This document shows, piece after piece, positions 43,516 to 52,000 of a stretch of DNA of 64,000 nt; within the stretch, counting starts at the first letter, position 1; each line of letters opens with the position of its first letter. The notes below the pieces were generated by a model. It was not told where the DNA came from and ran no database searches. It worked only from the letters and a program-made list of their open reading frames with translations. Location of the stretch: the NCBI RefSeq assembly GCF_023502325.1, contig NZ_JAMFLZ010000010.1, positions 38,933-102,932 of the forward strand, given 5' to 3'. The DNA is from Wocania_A spongiicola. GTDB taxonomy: Bacteria; Bacteroidota; Bacteroidia; Flavobacteriales; Flavobacteriaceae. The position numbers and the translations under genes were made by a program.

Positions 43516-44238
43516 ATGAAAAAAACTGCGTATTTAATAATACTGCTATGTTGCGGATATTATTATAGTGCTGCCCAAGTTGGTATTGGCACAACAACTC
43601 CAGACGCATCATCTATTCTTGATGTAGAATCTACAGACAAAGGCATTCTTATTCCTAGGTTAACTACTGTACAAATTAATGCTATAACCAATCCTGCTAA
43701 TGGGTTGATTGTGTTTAATACAGATTTGAATGAATTTCATTTTAATTGCGGCACCACTGCTACACCAGACTGGGTTAAAACATCGCATAGTATGTCTGTA
43801 AAATATAGCAATACTGATACTACTACAAATGTTAACCCAAACACTACCGCAATTAATTTACCTATTCTAGGAAGTTTAGAATGGAATGATAATACGTCCC
43901 TTTATACTGCTAATACCGTCGCTAACACAATTACAGTAACACAAGATGGAAGGTACAAAATAACAGTAAATGTTTCCTTACTTGCAGCAGCAGCGACTGC
44001 TAGATTAACTCCTGAAATGTGGATTGAAATTAATGGAACTCAACAAGGCGCCTACGGATCTACAGGTTACATAAGAAACAATGGAGGACATCGGGAAAGT
44101 TCTTTGCACATTACAGAAGTTCTAAATTTAACCGCTAACGATATCATTTCTGTCTCTATAGTAAGGACTGGTGCAAACGGATCGGTAAATTTAAGATCTG
44201 CAGGAACGTCCAACATTTATATTGAAAAAATAAAATAA
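43516..44238 (+). CDS. Secreted protein: GIGTTTP N-terminal domain plus C1q/TNF-like jelly-roll module
   Basis: This 240-residue protein has nearly the same signal peptide and N-terminal domain as the upstream gene (MKKTAYLIILLCC, VGIGTTTPDASSILD, GILIPRLTTVQI). From about residue 95 the rest differs: LPILGSLEWND, ITVTQDGRYKITVNVSL, MWIEINGTQQGAYGSTGYIR, LHITEVLNLTANDIISVSIV and IYIEKIK. The last part is a C1q/TNF-like beta-sandwich pattern seen in trimeric tips. It is therefore a paralogue with an exchanged C-terminal module. No T9SS domain is present. The location is inferred to be the cell surface. Confidence 0.7.
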   Translation: MKKTAYLIILLCCGYYYSAAQVGIGTTTPDASSILDVESTDKGILIPRLTTVQINAITNPANGLIVFNTDLNEFHFNCGTTATPDWVKTSHSMSVKYSNTDTTTNVNPNTTAINLPILGSLEWNDNTSLYTANTVANTITVTQDGRYKITVNVSLLAAAATARLTPEMWIEINGTQQGAYGSTGYIRNNGGHRESSLHITEVLNLTANDIISVSIVRTGANGSVNLRSAGTSNIYIEKIK

Positions 44239-44239
44239 C

Positions 44240-44336
44240 CTATTTAGCAGCTTTCACGTCAATTTCATTACTTCCGTTTCTAGCTAAACCTCCAGCAGCA
44301 AAAGTTGTACGAGCTGGTTTTTTTGTAATTTTGCAT
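44240..44336 (-). pseudogene. Remnant of a Rid (RidA/YjgF) family gene, C-terminal end only
   Basis: On the minus strand a frame ending TAG (44240-44242) reads KPARTTFAAGGLARNG and then SNEIDVKAAK. This resembles the C-terminus of RidA-type proteins, including the substrate-binding Arg of the PARTT motif. Upstream codons can be read to about 44336, but there is no start codon or remaining domain, so only about 30 residues survive. The plus-strand promoter for the following ATPase gene lies inside it. Confidence 0.5.
44305..44333 (+). promoter_or_regulatory. Promoter candidate of the HerA/YjgR-type ATPase gene
   Basis: TTG (44305-44307), 18-nt spacer, TAATTTTG (44326-44333): exact match to the Bacteroidetes consensus. 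It predicts a 5' leader of about 155 nt before the ATG at 44494, and it lies inside the Rid remnant. Confidence 0.55.
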
Positions 44337-44493
44337 ACTTAATTCATGTGATCTATGAAAGATGATTTCATTTTTACCTCTTTCACATGACATTAAAATA
44401 ATAAGTATTAATATGTTAATAATTCTTATTGTTTTATTCGTACCATTCAATTTTATAATTGACTAAAATTACACTATTTTTAACAAAACTTTG

Positions 44494-46038
44494 ATGATGA
44501 GTAGAACTAACGATTTTGTACAAGCAATAACTGATGGGAACACCTTTAAAGGAGATTCAATAACTGTTGGTTCAGCGATATTAGATGGAGAAACAATAAC
44601 CAATGCTTATGTAAAAGTCCCATTAAAAACCATGAACCGTCATGGTTTAATTGCTGGAGCAACAGGAACAGGTAAAACAAAGTCTTTACAAGTTTTAGCT
44701 GAAAATTTAAGTGATAAAGGAATTCCTGTATTACTTATGGACATTAAAGGCGATTTAAGCGGATTAGCACAACCCAGTCCAGGTCATCCAAAAATTGACG
44801 AACGTCACGAAAAAATAGGATTACCCTTTGAATCTAAAAAATTCCCTGTTGAAGTTTTAACACTTTCTGAACAAGATGGTGTAAGGTTGCGTGCCACAGT
44901 TAGTGAATTTGGGCCTGTGCTATTATCGCGTATTTTAGATTTATCTGAAACACAATCGGGTGTGGTTGCAGTTATTTTTCAATATTGTGATAATAACAAA
45001 CTACCATTACTTGATTTAAAAGATTTTAAAAAAATATTACAGTACGCAACGCAAGAAGGCAAAAAAGAATTTACCGAAGCTTACGGTAGAATTTCAACAG
45101 CATCAACTGGAGCCATTTTGCGTAAAGTTGTTGAATTAGAGCAACAAGGTGCGGATTTATTTTTTGGAGAGACCTCCTTTGATGTTGATGATTTATTACG
45201 AGTTGATAATGATGGTAGAGGGTATATTAATATCATAAGACTTACCGATATACAAGATAGACCAAAGCTTTTCTCAACATTCATGTTAAGTTTATTGGCT
45301 GAAATTTATTCAACTTTTCCTGAACAAGGAGATAGCGATAGACCAGAACTTATTATGTTTATAGATGAGGCTCATTTAATTTTCAATGAAGCATCAAAAG
45401 CTTTACTAAATCAAATTGAAAGTATTGTAAAATTGATACGTAGTAAAGGTGTTGGCTTATATTTTGTAACTCAAAATCCAACCGATGTTCCAGAAGCAGT
45501 TTTAGGACAATTAGGTTTAAAAGTACAGCATGCCTTACGAGCTTTTACTGCAAAAGACCGAAAAGCAATTAAACTGACGGCGCAAAATTATCCAGATTCT
45601 GAATATTATGACACAACAGAGGTATTAACATCCTTAGGAATAGGTGAAGCTTTAGTATCTGCTTTAGACGAAAAAGGGAGACCTACACCACTTGCAGCTA
45701 CAATGATGCGAGCACCAATGAGTAGAATGGATATTTTAACCGATAGTGAATTAAGTAATTTACTTTCTGAATCAAAATTGGTCAAAAAGTACAACGAAGA
45801 AATTGACCGCGAAAGTGCTTACGAAATACTTAACGAAAAAATAGAACAAGCAGAAGCTGAGGAAGCTAAAGAAAAAGCCCGCAAAGAAAAAGAGGCTCTT
45901 AAAAAAGCAGAATCTAAAAAGCGAACATCTTCAACAAGACGGAAAAGCACACGTATGAATCCAGTAGTAAAAGTTCTTACTAGTGCCACATTTATAAGAA
46001 GCGTTTTTGGTATTCTAACTAAAGTTTTAAAAAAGTAG
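44494..46038 (+). CDS. HerA/YjgR-type ATPase (DUF853)
   Basis: This 514-residue cytosolic ATPase has Walker A GATGTGKTKSL near residue 50, LLMDIKGDLSGLAQPS, the FGETSFDVDDLLR segment, Walker B IMFIDEAHLIF and the arginine-finger region SKGVGLYFVTQNP. This matches DUF853 (YjgR), a HerA/FtsK-like family with no firm function. The C-terminus is a charged coiled segment (EEAKEKARKEKEALKK) followed by a hydrophobic end. The first ATG at 44494 is used; a TTG at 44491 and an ATG at 44497 are alternatives. It has its own promoter. Confidence 0.85.
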   Translation: MMSRTNDFVQAITDGNTFKGDSITVGSAILDGETITNAYVKVPLKTMNRHGLIAGATGTGKTKSLQVLAENLSDKGIPVLLMDIKGDLSGLAQPSPGHPKIDERHEKIGLPFESKKFPVEVLTLSEQDGVRLRATVSEFGPVLLSRILDLSETQSGVVAVIFQYCDNNKLPLLDLKDFKKILQYATQEGKKEFTEAYGRISTASTGAILRKVVELEQQGADLFFGETSFDVDDLLRVDNDGRGYINIIRLTDIQDRPKLFSTFMLSLLAEIYSTFPEQGDSDRPELIMFIDEAHLIFNEASKALLNQIESIVKLIRSKGVGLYFVTQNPTDVPEAVLGQLGLKVQHALRAFTAKDRKAIKLTAQNYPDSEYYDTTEVLTSLGIGEALVSALDEKGRPTPLAATMMRAPMSRMDILTDSELSNLLSESKLVKKYNEEIDRESAYEILNEKIEQAEAEEAKEKARKEKEALKKAESKKRTSSTRRKSTRMNPVVKVLTSATFIRSVFGILTKVLKK

Positions 46039-46080
46039 TTTATAATAAACATTTTAAGAATCATAACAACAAAATAATCA

Positions 46081-46641
46081 ATGAAAAAATCATTTTTCAG
46101 CCTTTTAATCTTAACCATATTTTTAGCAAGCTGCCAAAAGGAACAAAACCCATTTCAAATCAGCAAACAACATATTGGATTACTAACTGACTCTACTCAA
46201 GTTAAAGACCTAGAAATCATTTTTAGTAAAGACTCTATTGTAAAATTCATTAGTGGAGATGAGTTTACAGGAAACAAAAATGATATTGAAATTTTTGAAA
46301 AAGGAGGTAAAAAGTTATTATCGTTAACCCCAAGACAATCTTTAGACTCAACCTCAGTAATTGAAAGTGTTCAAATTTTTGATTCACGTTTTAAAACCGA
46401 TAAAAATATAACAACCCTAAGTACTTTTAAAGACATTGAAAGCAATTATAAAATTTCGCGAATAGATAATTTAATTAACTCTATTGTAATTTCTGTAAAC
46501 GAAATTAATGCTGCTTTTTCTATTGATAAAAAAGAGCTACCTGCAAACCTCCGCTTTGATATGAATTTAAGCATTGAAGCTGTTCAAATTCCAGATAACG
46601 CTAAAGTGAAATACTTTTTCTTAAATTGGAGTAAATTATAA
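46081..46641 (+). CDS. Hypothetical lipoprotein
   Basis: This 186-residue protein has a lipoprotein signal (LILTIFLASC). The rest has no domain I recognise: QISKQHIGLLTDSTQVKDLE, IEIFEKGGKKLLSLTP, then FDSRFKTDKNITTLSTFKDI and NSIVISVNEINAAFSI. Alternating hydrophobic residues point to a beta-rich periplasmic domain. It lies between the YjgR-type ATPase gene (42-nt gap) and yitT (13-nt gap), and is probably transcribed with the latter. Function unknown. Confidence 0.7.
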   Translation: MKKSFFSLLILTIFLASCQKEQNPFQISKQHIGLLTDSTQVKDLEIIFSKDSIVKFISGDEFTGNKNDIEIFEKGGKKLLSLTPRQSLDSTSVIESVQIFDSRFKTDKNITTLSTFKDIESNYKISRIDNLINSIVISVNEINAAFSIDKKELPANLRFDMNLSIEAVQIPDNAKVKYFFLNWSKL

Positions 46642-46654
46642 CATACAAAACCAT

Positions 46655-47629
46655 ATGAACCCTATTATCTCAAAGCTTTTAGTAACTATTGCTCGTAAAA
46701 GGCTTGAGGGTAAAAGCACACAGAAACCTGTAAGCAAAAAAGAAATTGTACCTCTAGTTAGACGCTTACAGGTAGAATTATCTCATACACTTAGCGAATA
46801 TTTTTTTATTATAGTAGGTGTTTTCTCGGCAGGGTTTGGTTTAAAAGGTTTTTTATTGCCAAACCATTTTATTGATGGTGGTGCAACAGGTATTTCTTTA
46901 TTATTAGAAAATATTACATCATTAAAATTAGGTATTCTACTAGTTTTAGTAAATATTCCTTTTATCATTTTAGCATCAAAAACCATTAGCTTAAAGTTTG
47001 CACTAAGAAGCATTGTAGCCATTTCATTTTTAGCCTTAGTTGTACATTACGTAAACTACCCAACCATTACAGAAGACAAACTCCTTATAGCTGTTTTTGG
47101 TGGTTTTTTTTTAGGCTTAGGAATTGGTATGTCTATTCGAGGCAGAAGTGTTATTGATGGCACCGAAGTTTTAGCTATTTTTTTAAGCAGAAAACTCTCT
47201 TTAACTATAGGAGATGTATTATTAATAATAAACATTATTATATTTTCGTTTGGTGCATATATCCTTTCAATTGAAACTGCTTTGTACGCAATTTTAACAT
47301 ATTTGGCAGCTGCAAAAACTGTAGACTTTGTTGTTGATGGTGTTGAAGAATATGTAGGAGTAACTATTATTTCTGAAAAAGATGAAGAACTTAGAGTTAT
47401 GATGACAGAAAAACTGAGACGAGCTTGCACTATTTATGCTGGAAAGGGTGGTTTTGGTAAAAATGAAAAGAGTTATGATAAAAATATTATTTATACTGTA
47501 GTTACACGTTTAGAGCTTCCTAGATTAAAAACTGAAATTGACAAAATAGACCGAAAAGCGTTCATAATTATGGGCGTGGTAAAAGATATTAAAGGCGGTA
47601 TGATTAAGCGTAAACCTCTTAAAGATTAA
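46655..47629 (+). CDS. YitT family membrane protein (DUF161/DUF2179)
   Basis: This 324-residue protein has six hydrophobic segments (for example YFFIIVGVFSAGFGLKGFLL, LGILLVLVNIPFIIL, LLIAVFGGFFLGLGIGMSI). The family motif FIDGGATGISLLL is near residue 76, and GRSVIDGTEVLAIFL follows. The C-terminal soluble DUF2179 domain has IYTVVTRLELPRLKTEID and FIIMGVVKDIKGG. YitT-type proteins may act as transporters; their substrates are not established. Its stop overlaps the next ATG by one base, giving coupled translation. Confidence 0.88.
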   Translation: MNPIISKLLVTIARKRLEGKSTQKPVSKKEIVPLVRRLQVELSHTLSEYFFIIVGVFSAGFGLKGFLLPNHFIDGGATGISLLLENITSLKLGILLVLVNIPFIILASKTISLKFALRSIVAISFLALVVHYVNYPTITEDKLLIAVFGGFFLGLGIGMSIRGRSVIDGTEVLAIFLSRKLSLTIGDVLLIINIIIFSFGAYILSIETALYAILTYLAAAKTVDFVVDGVEEYVGVTIISEKDEELRVMMTEKLRRACTIYAGKGGFGKNEKSYDKNIIYTVVTRLELPRLKTEIDKIDRKAFIIMGVVKDIKGGMIKRKPLKD

Positions 47630-48468
47630 TGAAAAAGAAAATTAAAAAGGCAATTCCAAAAATAGTTGGTTCGCTAATTAATACTACAAGTCATGTTTCT
47701 AAAACATATGCAGCAAATAAAGCTATGGCTCTTTTTGCTAAACCCAGAAAAGGCAAGATAACTTTGGATCAAGCTAAGTATTTAAAATCTTCTAAACAAT
47801 TAGAGTTTGAATATAATGGTTTAAAGATAATGACTTATCAATGGGTTGGAAATGAAAAAACTATTCTGTTGGTTCATGGTTGGGAAAGTAATACAGCTCG
47901 ATGGAAAAACCTTATTTCAGTTTTAGAAAAATACAACTACAATATTATTGCTTTAGACGCTCCTGCTCACGGAAACTCTGGAAGCGAAACATTTAACGCT
48001 ATTTTATATTCAGAATTTATAAATATAGTCTCTAAGAAATTTCAACCAGAAATAATTATTGGGCATTCGGTTGGAGGAATGGCTTCTATCTTTTTTCAAA
48101 AAGAATACCCGCTTGCTAGTCTAAAAAAAATGATTTTACTTGGCGCTCCAAATGAGTTTAAAGACATTTTTAAAAACTACATCAATTTACTAAACTATAA
48201 CTCTAAAGTAGTTAACGCACTTGAGGATTTAGTTGTTAAACGTTTTGGTGCACCATCGAACTCTTTTTCAACCGCTAAATATAGCACATCCATAAAAGTT
48301 GATGGTTTAATTATTCATGATAAAAAAGATAAGATAATTCCTTTTAATGATTCTGAAGCTATTCATAAAAACCTAAAAAACAGCAAACTTATTCAAACAA
48401 GTGGTTATGGACATTCGCTAAATAACAATGTGGTTCATAATCATATCATTGAGTTTATAAACGATTAG
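47629..48468 (+). CDS. Alpha/beta hydrolase
   Basis: This 279-residue protein has the alpha/beta-hydrolase pattern LLVHGWESNTARW (oxyanion-hole region), ALDAPAHGNSG, the nucleophile elbow GHSVGGM (Ser), and the catalytic Asp and His in IHDKKDKIIP and GYGHSLN. A basic N-terminus (MKKKIKKAIPKIVG) is present but not a clear signal. The substrate is unknown. It follows yitT with a one-base overlap and precedes rluF by 20 nt. Confidence 0.88.
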   Translation: MKKKIKKAIPKIVGSLINTTSHVSKTYAANKAMALFAKPRKGKITLDQAKYLKSSKQLEFEYNGLKIMTYQWVGNEKTILLVHGWESNTARWKNLISVLEKYNYNIIALDAPAHGNSGSETFNAILYSEFINIVSKKFQPEIIIGHSVGGMASIFFQKEYPLASLKKMILLGAPNEFKDIFKNYINLLNYNSKVVNALEDLVVKRFGAPSNSFSTAKYSTSIKVDGLIIHDKKDKIIPFNDSEAIHKNLKNSKLIQTSGYGHSLNNNVVHNHIIEFIND

Positions 48469-48488
48469 ATTTATTGTACTTTTGAGCC

Positions 48489-49250
48489 ATGAGTGAATCT
48501 TTAAAACGTATCAATAAATTCTTAAGCGAAGCTGGATACTGTTCTCGCAGAGAGGCAGATAAATTAATTGAAGCCGGCAGAGTTACTATTAACGGTGTTG
48601 TTCCAGAAATGGGAACAAAAATTGCGCCTACTGATATAGTACATGTAGATGGACAAGAAATTAAAAACACAAAAAAAACTTTTATTTATTTAGCTTTTAA
48701 TAAACCTGTTGGTATAGTTTGCACAACTGACACATCTGTTGAAAAAGATAATATCATTGATTATATCAATTATCCTAAGCGTATTTTCCCAATTGGTAGG
48801 CTAGATAAACCTAGTGAGGGCCTGATACTTTTAACAGACGATGGTGATATTGTAAATAAAATTTTACGTGCCAGTAACAATCATGAAAAAGAATATATAG
48901 TTACTGTAGATAAACCCATTTCGCAAACCTTTATAAATAGAATGTCTGGAGGTATTTACTTAGAAGATTTAGGAAAGACGACAAAAAAATGTATAGTCAA
49001 AAAAATAAACTCGCATACATTTAGTATTATCCTAACCCAAGGTTTAAATAGACAAATTCGACGTATGTGTGAATATTTAACTTATGACGTACAAACTTTA
49101 AAGCGCATAAGAATAATGAATATTAAACTTGATATGCCCATAGGTAAATACAGAGAACTTACTAAAGAAGAGTTTAATAAACTGAGTCTGTTGATTAGCT
49201 CATCATCAAAAGAGTATAAACCAAACTTAGAAAGAAAAAAAAGACACTAA
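48489..49250 (+). CDS. rluF: 23S rRNA pseudouridine(2604) synthase RluF-like
   Basis: This 253-residue protein has an N-terminal S4 RNA-binding domain (RINKFLSEAGYCSRREADKLI) and the pseudouridine synthase core. The catalytic Asp is in FPIGRLDKPSEGL, with KEYIVTVDKPIS, QGLNRQIRRMCEYL and RIRIMNIKL. The Q-G-L-N-R-Q-I-R-R motif and C-terminal basic tail fit RluF/RluB-type enzymes; RluF is preferred by the overall N- and C-terminal pattern. It modifies rRNA uridine. It is followed after 2 nt by a LytTR-domain gene with a TTG start. Confidence 0.88.
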   Translation: MSESLKRINKFLSEAGYCSRREADKLIEAGRVTINGVVPEMGTKIAPTDIVHVDGQEIKNTKKTFIYLAFNKPVGIVCTTDTSVEKDNIIDYINYPKRIFPIGRLDKPSEGLILLTDDGDIVNKILRASNNHEKEYIVTVDKPISQTFINRMSGGIYLEDLGKTTKKCIVKKINSHTFSIILTQGLNRQIRRMCEYLTYDVQTLKRIRIMNIKLDMPIGKYRELTKEEFNKLSLLISSSSKEYKPNLERKKRH

Positions 49251-49252
49251 TC

Positions 49253-50119
49253 TTGTTTAGATTTTTTTCAAAAATATCATCTAAGAAAAAACATATTGCT
49301 ATTATTACACTTGTATTTATAATAGCCATTCTTTTTGAAGCATTACAACAGATATTCTATATAAAACGTTTCAATTTAGCTCAAAATATTCAATTTTTTG
49401 ATATACTAAAATCGCAATCATACAAATGGTTTATTTGGGTTGTTTTATCATCAATTTTAATATGGTACACCAAGCAAAAATCGTCTCAAAAAAATAACAA
49501 CTACTTTCTATATGGCGCTGTAATTTTAGGCTTAGTTTTTTTAAGTGTAATTATAATTTCAATAATTCAATTCTCTATTTCTAATGATACTTTTTCTTGG
49601 ATTTTATTATTTGACGAATATGTAACTTTCTTTACATTTCAAAAAGCACCTATATATACTTTAGGATATATTGCCATTGCTATCATTATGCATTTTTATT
49701 TTACCAATGAAGCTTTACAAATTAAAGTTGAAGGACTCTCTGAATTAAAAAAAACTAATGCCAATCTTTATAAAAAGCTTAGTAAATATAATGATGATAA
49801 TACTAGAGTGTTGAACATTAAGATTGGAAATAAAAGAAAAATAATTCCAGTAATTGATATTTATTGGATTGAAGCTGACGACTACTGTGTTAAAGTACAC
49901 ACAAATAAAAATAATAGTTATACCATGCGAAGTAGCTTAAAAGCTTTAAATGATAAATTAAGTAATAATTTCTTGAGGGTACATAGAAAAGCTATTGTTA
50001 ATATGGACGTAGTGAAAGAATTAAATATGTCTAGTACACCAAAACTAGTTCTCAACAATAACATTGAAATTTCAGTTTCTAAAAGCAATTTAAAGCTCGT
50101 TAAAAGTTTTATTGGTTAA
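49253..50119 (+). CDS. Membrane-bound LytTR-family DNA-binding regulator
   Basis: The 288-residue protein is read from a TTG at 49253, 2 nt after the rluF stop, because no ATG is available before the first membrane segment. Residues 15 to about 165 hold four hydrophobic segments (IAIITLVFIIAILFEAL, WFIWVVLSSILIWY, FLYGAVILGLVFLSVIIIS, TLGYIAIAIIMHFYF). The C-terminus is a LytTR DNA-binding domain (VIDIYWIEADDYCVKV, MRSSLKALNDKLSNNFLRVHRKAIVNM). It lacks a receiver domain, so it is a one-component membrane regulator. Its target is unknown. It may be transcribed with rluF. Confidence 0.85.
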   Translation: MFRFFSKISSKKKHIAIITLVFIIAILFEALQQIFYIKRFNLAQNIQFFDILKSQSYKWFIWVVLSSILIWYTKQKSSQKNNNYFLYGAVILGLVFLSVIIISIIQFSISNDTFSWILLFDEYVTFFTFQKAPIYTLGYIAIAIIMHFYFTNEALQIKVEGLSELKKTNANLYKKLSKYNDDNTRVLNIKIGNKRKIIPVIDIYWIEADDYCVKVHTNKNNSYTMRSSLKALNDKLSNNFLRVHRKAIVNMDVVKELNMSSTPKLVLNNNIEISVSKSNLKLVKSFIG

Positions 50120-50229
50120 TTTTATAATTTAATTAACTAAGCTTACTGCAAATAAATACCAGTTCTCTGCATTTTTATTTTTTGTAAAGTCTTTTTTTAT
50201 TGATTTGAGAAAACTAAACTAAATCATTT

Positions 50230-50796
50230 ATGAAAAAAGCATACATTACTATCGTCCTTATTATAACATCAATTACAGCATTTGCTCAATATGAGTACGA
50301 TGTTTCTGAAACCTATCCATATGGGAAAGCAAATCCTAATGCTCCAGATCAAATTAAAGATTTTGACACTTTAATTGGGGAATGTAATTGTAAATCTACA
50401 AGTAGAAAACAAGATGGAACTTGGAATAGCACTATAGATATGATTTGGAGATGGAAATATATAATGAACGGTATGGGGGTGCAAGATGAGACTTTAAAAG
50501 TTGATGGTGGACACTCAGGAAGTATCAGGCAATTTATTGCAGATAGCAGTAAATGGTATGTACATTATTACTCATCAAAGTCACCATCGTTAACCTTATC
50601 AACATGGACAGGAAATAAACAAGCAAACGGAAACATTGTATTGTATCGTAAACAGAAAGCTCCAAACGGAATGGATGGTTTTTTTAGATTAACTTTTTAT
50701 GATATAACCAAAATAGGATACAAATGGATAGGGGAATGGGTAGACTTTTCTGAAAAAATCGTATATCCAACTTGGAAAATTGAATGCAAAAAATAA
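50230..50796 (+). CDS. Hypothetical secreted protein (DUF1579-like)
   Basis: This 188-residue protein has a signal peptide ending AFAQ. The mature part has IKDFDTLIGECNCKSTSRKQ, IWRWKYIMNGMGVQDETL, FIADSSKWYVHYYSSK and a final YPTWKIECKK. This is similar to the DUF1579-like beta-barrel seen in small secreted proteins (DTLIGEW-type motif), but with two extra Cys pairs and a partial match, so the family call is tentative. It lies 110 nt after the LytTR gene. Confidence 0.6.
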   Translation: MKKAYITIVLIITSITAFAQYEYDVSETYPYGKANPNAPDQIKDFDTLIGECNCKSTSRKQDGTWNSTIDMIWRWKYIMNGMGVQDETLKVDGGHSGSIRQFIADSSKWYVHYYSSKSPSLTLSTWTGNKQANGNIVLYRKQKAPNGMDGFFRLTFYDITKIGYKWIGEWVDFSEKIVYPTWKIECKK

Positions 50797-50833
50797 ACAC
50801 TATTTTTATAAATTATTTTTTATATTTATAACA

Positions 50834-51250
50834 ATGGCTTCACCCTTTCATTTAGCAATTCCTGTTCATGATTTACAATTATGTCGAATTTTTTATCGCG
50901 ACATTTTAGGTTGTGAAGAAGGACGAAGCAGTGACCAATGGGTAGATTTCAATTTTTTTAACCATCAATTAGTAATTCATTATAAGCCAAAATCGAATAG
51001 CAATTTACACACCAATCTAGTTGATGGTAAAGATGTACCTGTGCCGCATTTTGGAGTGGTTTTACCTTGGGATGATTTTCACACCTTCGCAGAGGAATTA
51101 AAAAAGAAAAACATAGTATTTATAATTGAACCCTATATTAGGTTTGAAGGTTTAGCTGGTGAGCAAGCCACAATGTTTTTTAAAGATCCGAGCGATAACG
51201 CTTTAGAATTTAAAGCCTTTAAAGATATAAACCAACTGTTTGCTAAGTAG
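50834..51250 (+). CDS. VOC superfamily (glyoxalase-like) protein
   Basis: The start at 50834 (MASPFHLAIPVHDLQLCRIFYRD) is preferred because it places the first beta-strand and His of a VOC module at the N-terminus; an ATG at 50780 would prefix 18 unrelated residues overlapping the previous gene. The 138-residue protein then has NHQLVIHYKPK, VPHFGVVLPWDDF and MFFKDPSDNALEFKAF (final metal ligand Glu). It is a glyoxalase/dioxygenase-fold protein of unknown substrate. It ends 15 nt from the stop of the convergent response regulator gene. Confidence 0.85.
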   Translation: MASPFHLAIPVHDLQLCRIFYRDILGCEEGRSSDQWVDFNFFNHQLVIHYKPKSNSNLHTNLVDGKDVPVPHFGVVLPWDDFHTFAEELKKKNIVFIIEPYIRFEGLAGEQATMFFKDPSDNALEFKAFKDINQLFAK

Positions 51251-51265
51251 TTTATAATTATTTTA

Positions 51266-52000
51266 TCAAAGTGATTTAAAAATAGTTAAAAATTCCTTTT
51301 TCCTACTTCTTGCTAAATCAACCTCGGTATTATCAATTAATTGAATTTTTCCTCCTCTTCCTTTTATATAGCCTTTAACGCATTTTATATTTATAATATT
51401 AGATTGATGCACCCTAAAAAAATTGTGATCTTTTAATAGTTCCTCGTACTCCTTTAATGTTTTAGCCACTAAAAATTGTTTCCCATTCAAAAAATAAACA
51501 TTCGTATAGTTACGGTCGCCTTCAAACCTTAATATTTCGTTATAGTTAACAACTTGAAATCCATTTTTATGAGGTAATACAATTTGCTCGTGTTTACTAT
51601 TTAGTTGATGTGCTTTAAAAACATTATACTGCTCCTTGTTTACCACAATTTTTGACACTTTTGATACAGCTCTTTGTAATTCTTCAACATTTATAGGTTT
51701 TAATAAATAATCTAAAGCACTAAATTTTATTGCTTTAAGCGCATAATTATTATATGCTGTTGTAAAAACAACATGAAACGTATGATTACCTATCGACTCC
51801 AATAAATCAAATCCATTCTCATAAGGCATCCTAATATCTAAAAAAACCAAATCTGGATTAAACTCTTTAATTAAACTTCTGGCTTCATTTGCAGAAGACG
51901 CTTTTCCTAAAATTTGAACATCTTTGCAAAACAAATTCAACATTCCAGATAGCGTTTCTAGCGCTCCTTTTTCGTCATCAACTAATATTGCTTTTATCAT
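51266..52000 (-). CDS. LytTR-family response regulator (partner of propeller kinase)
   Basis: This 244-residue protein has a receiver domain (about 1-120) with ILVDDEKGALE, the phosphoacceptor Asp in DLVFLDIRMPYENG, and the TTAY and LKPI motifs. The LytTR domain follows (about 140-244: ILRFEGDRNYTNVYF, LKDHNFFRVHQSNIINI). Its ATG shares an A with the stop of the upstream kinase gene (TAATG), so kinase and regulator are coupled in translation. It should control genes by binding direct-repeat promoters as an AgrA/LytR-type activator. Targets are not known. Confidence 0.92.
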   Translation of the reverse strand: MIKAILVDDEKGALETLSGMLNLFCKDVQILGKASSANEARSLIKEFNPDLVFLDIRMPYENGFDLLESIGNHTFHVVFTTAYNNYALKAIKFSALDYLLKPINVEELQRAVSKVSKIVVNKEQYNVFKAHQLNSKHEQIVLPHKNGFQVVNYNEILRFEGDRNYTNVYFLNGKQFLVAKTLKEYEELLKDHNFFRVHQSNIINIKCVKGYIKGRGGKIQLIDNTEVDLARSRKKEFLTIFKSL

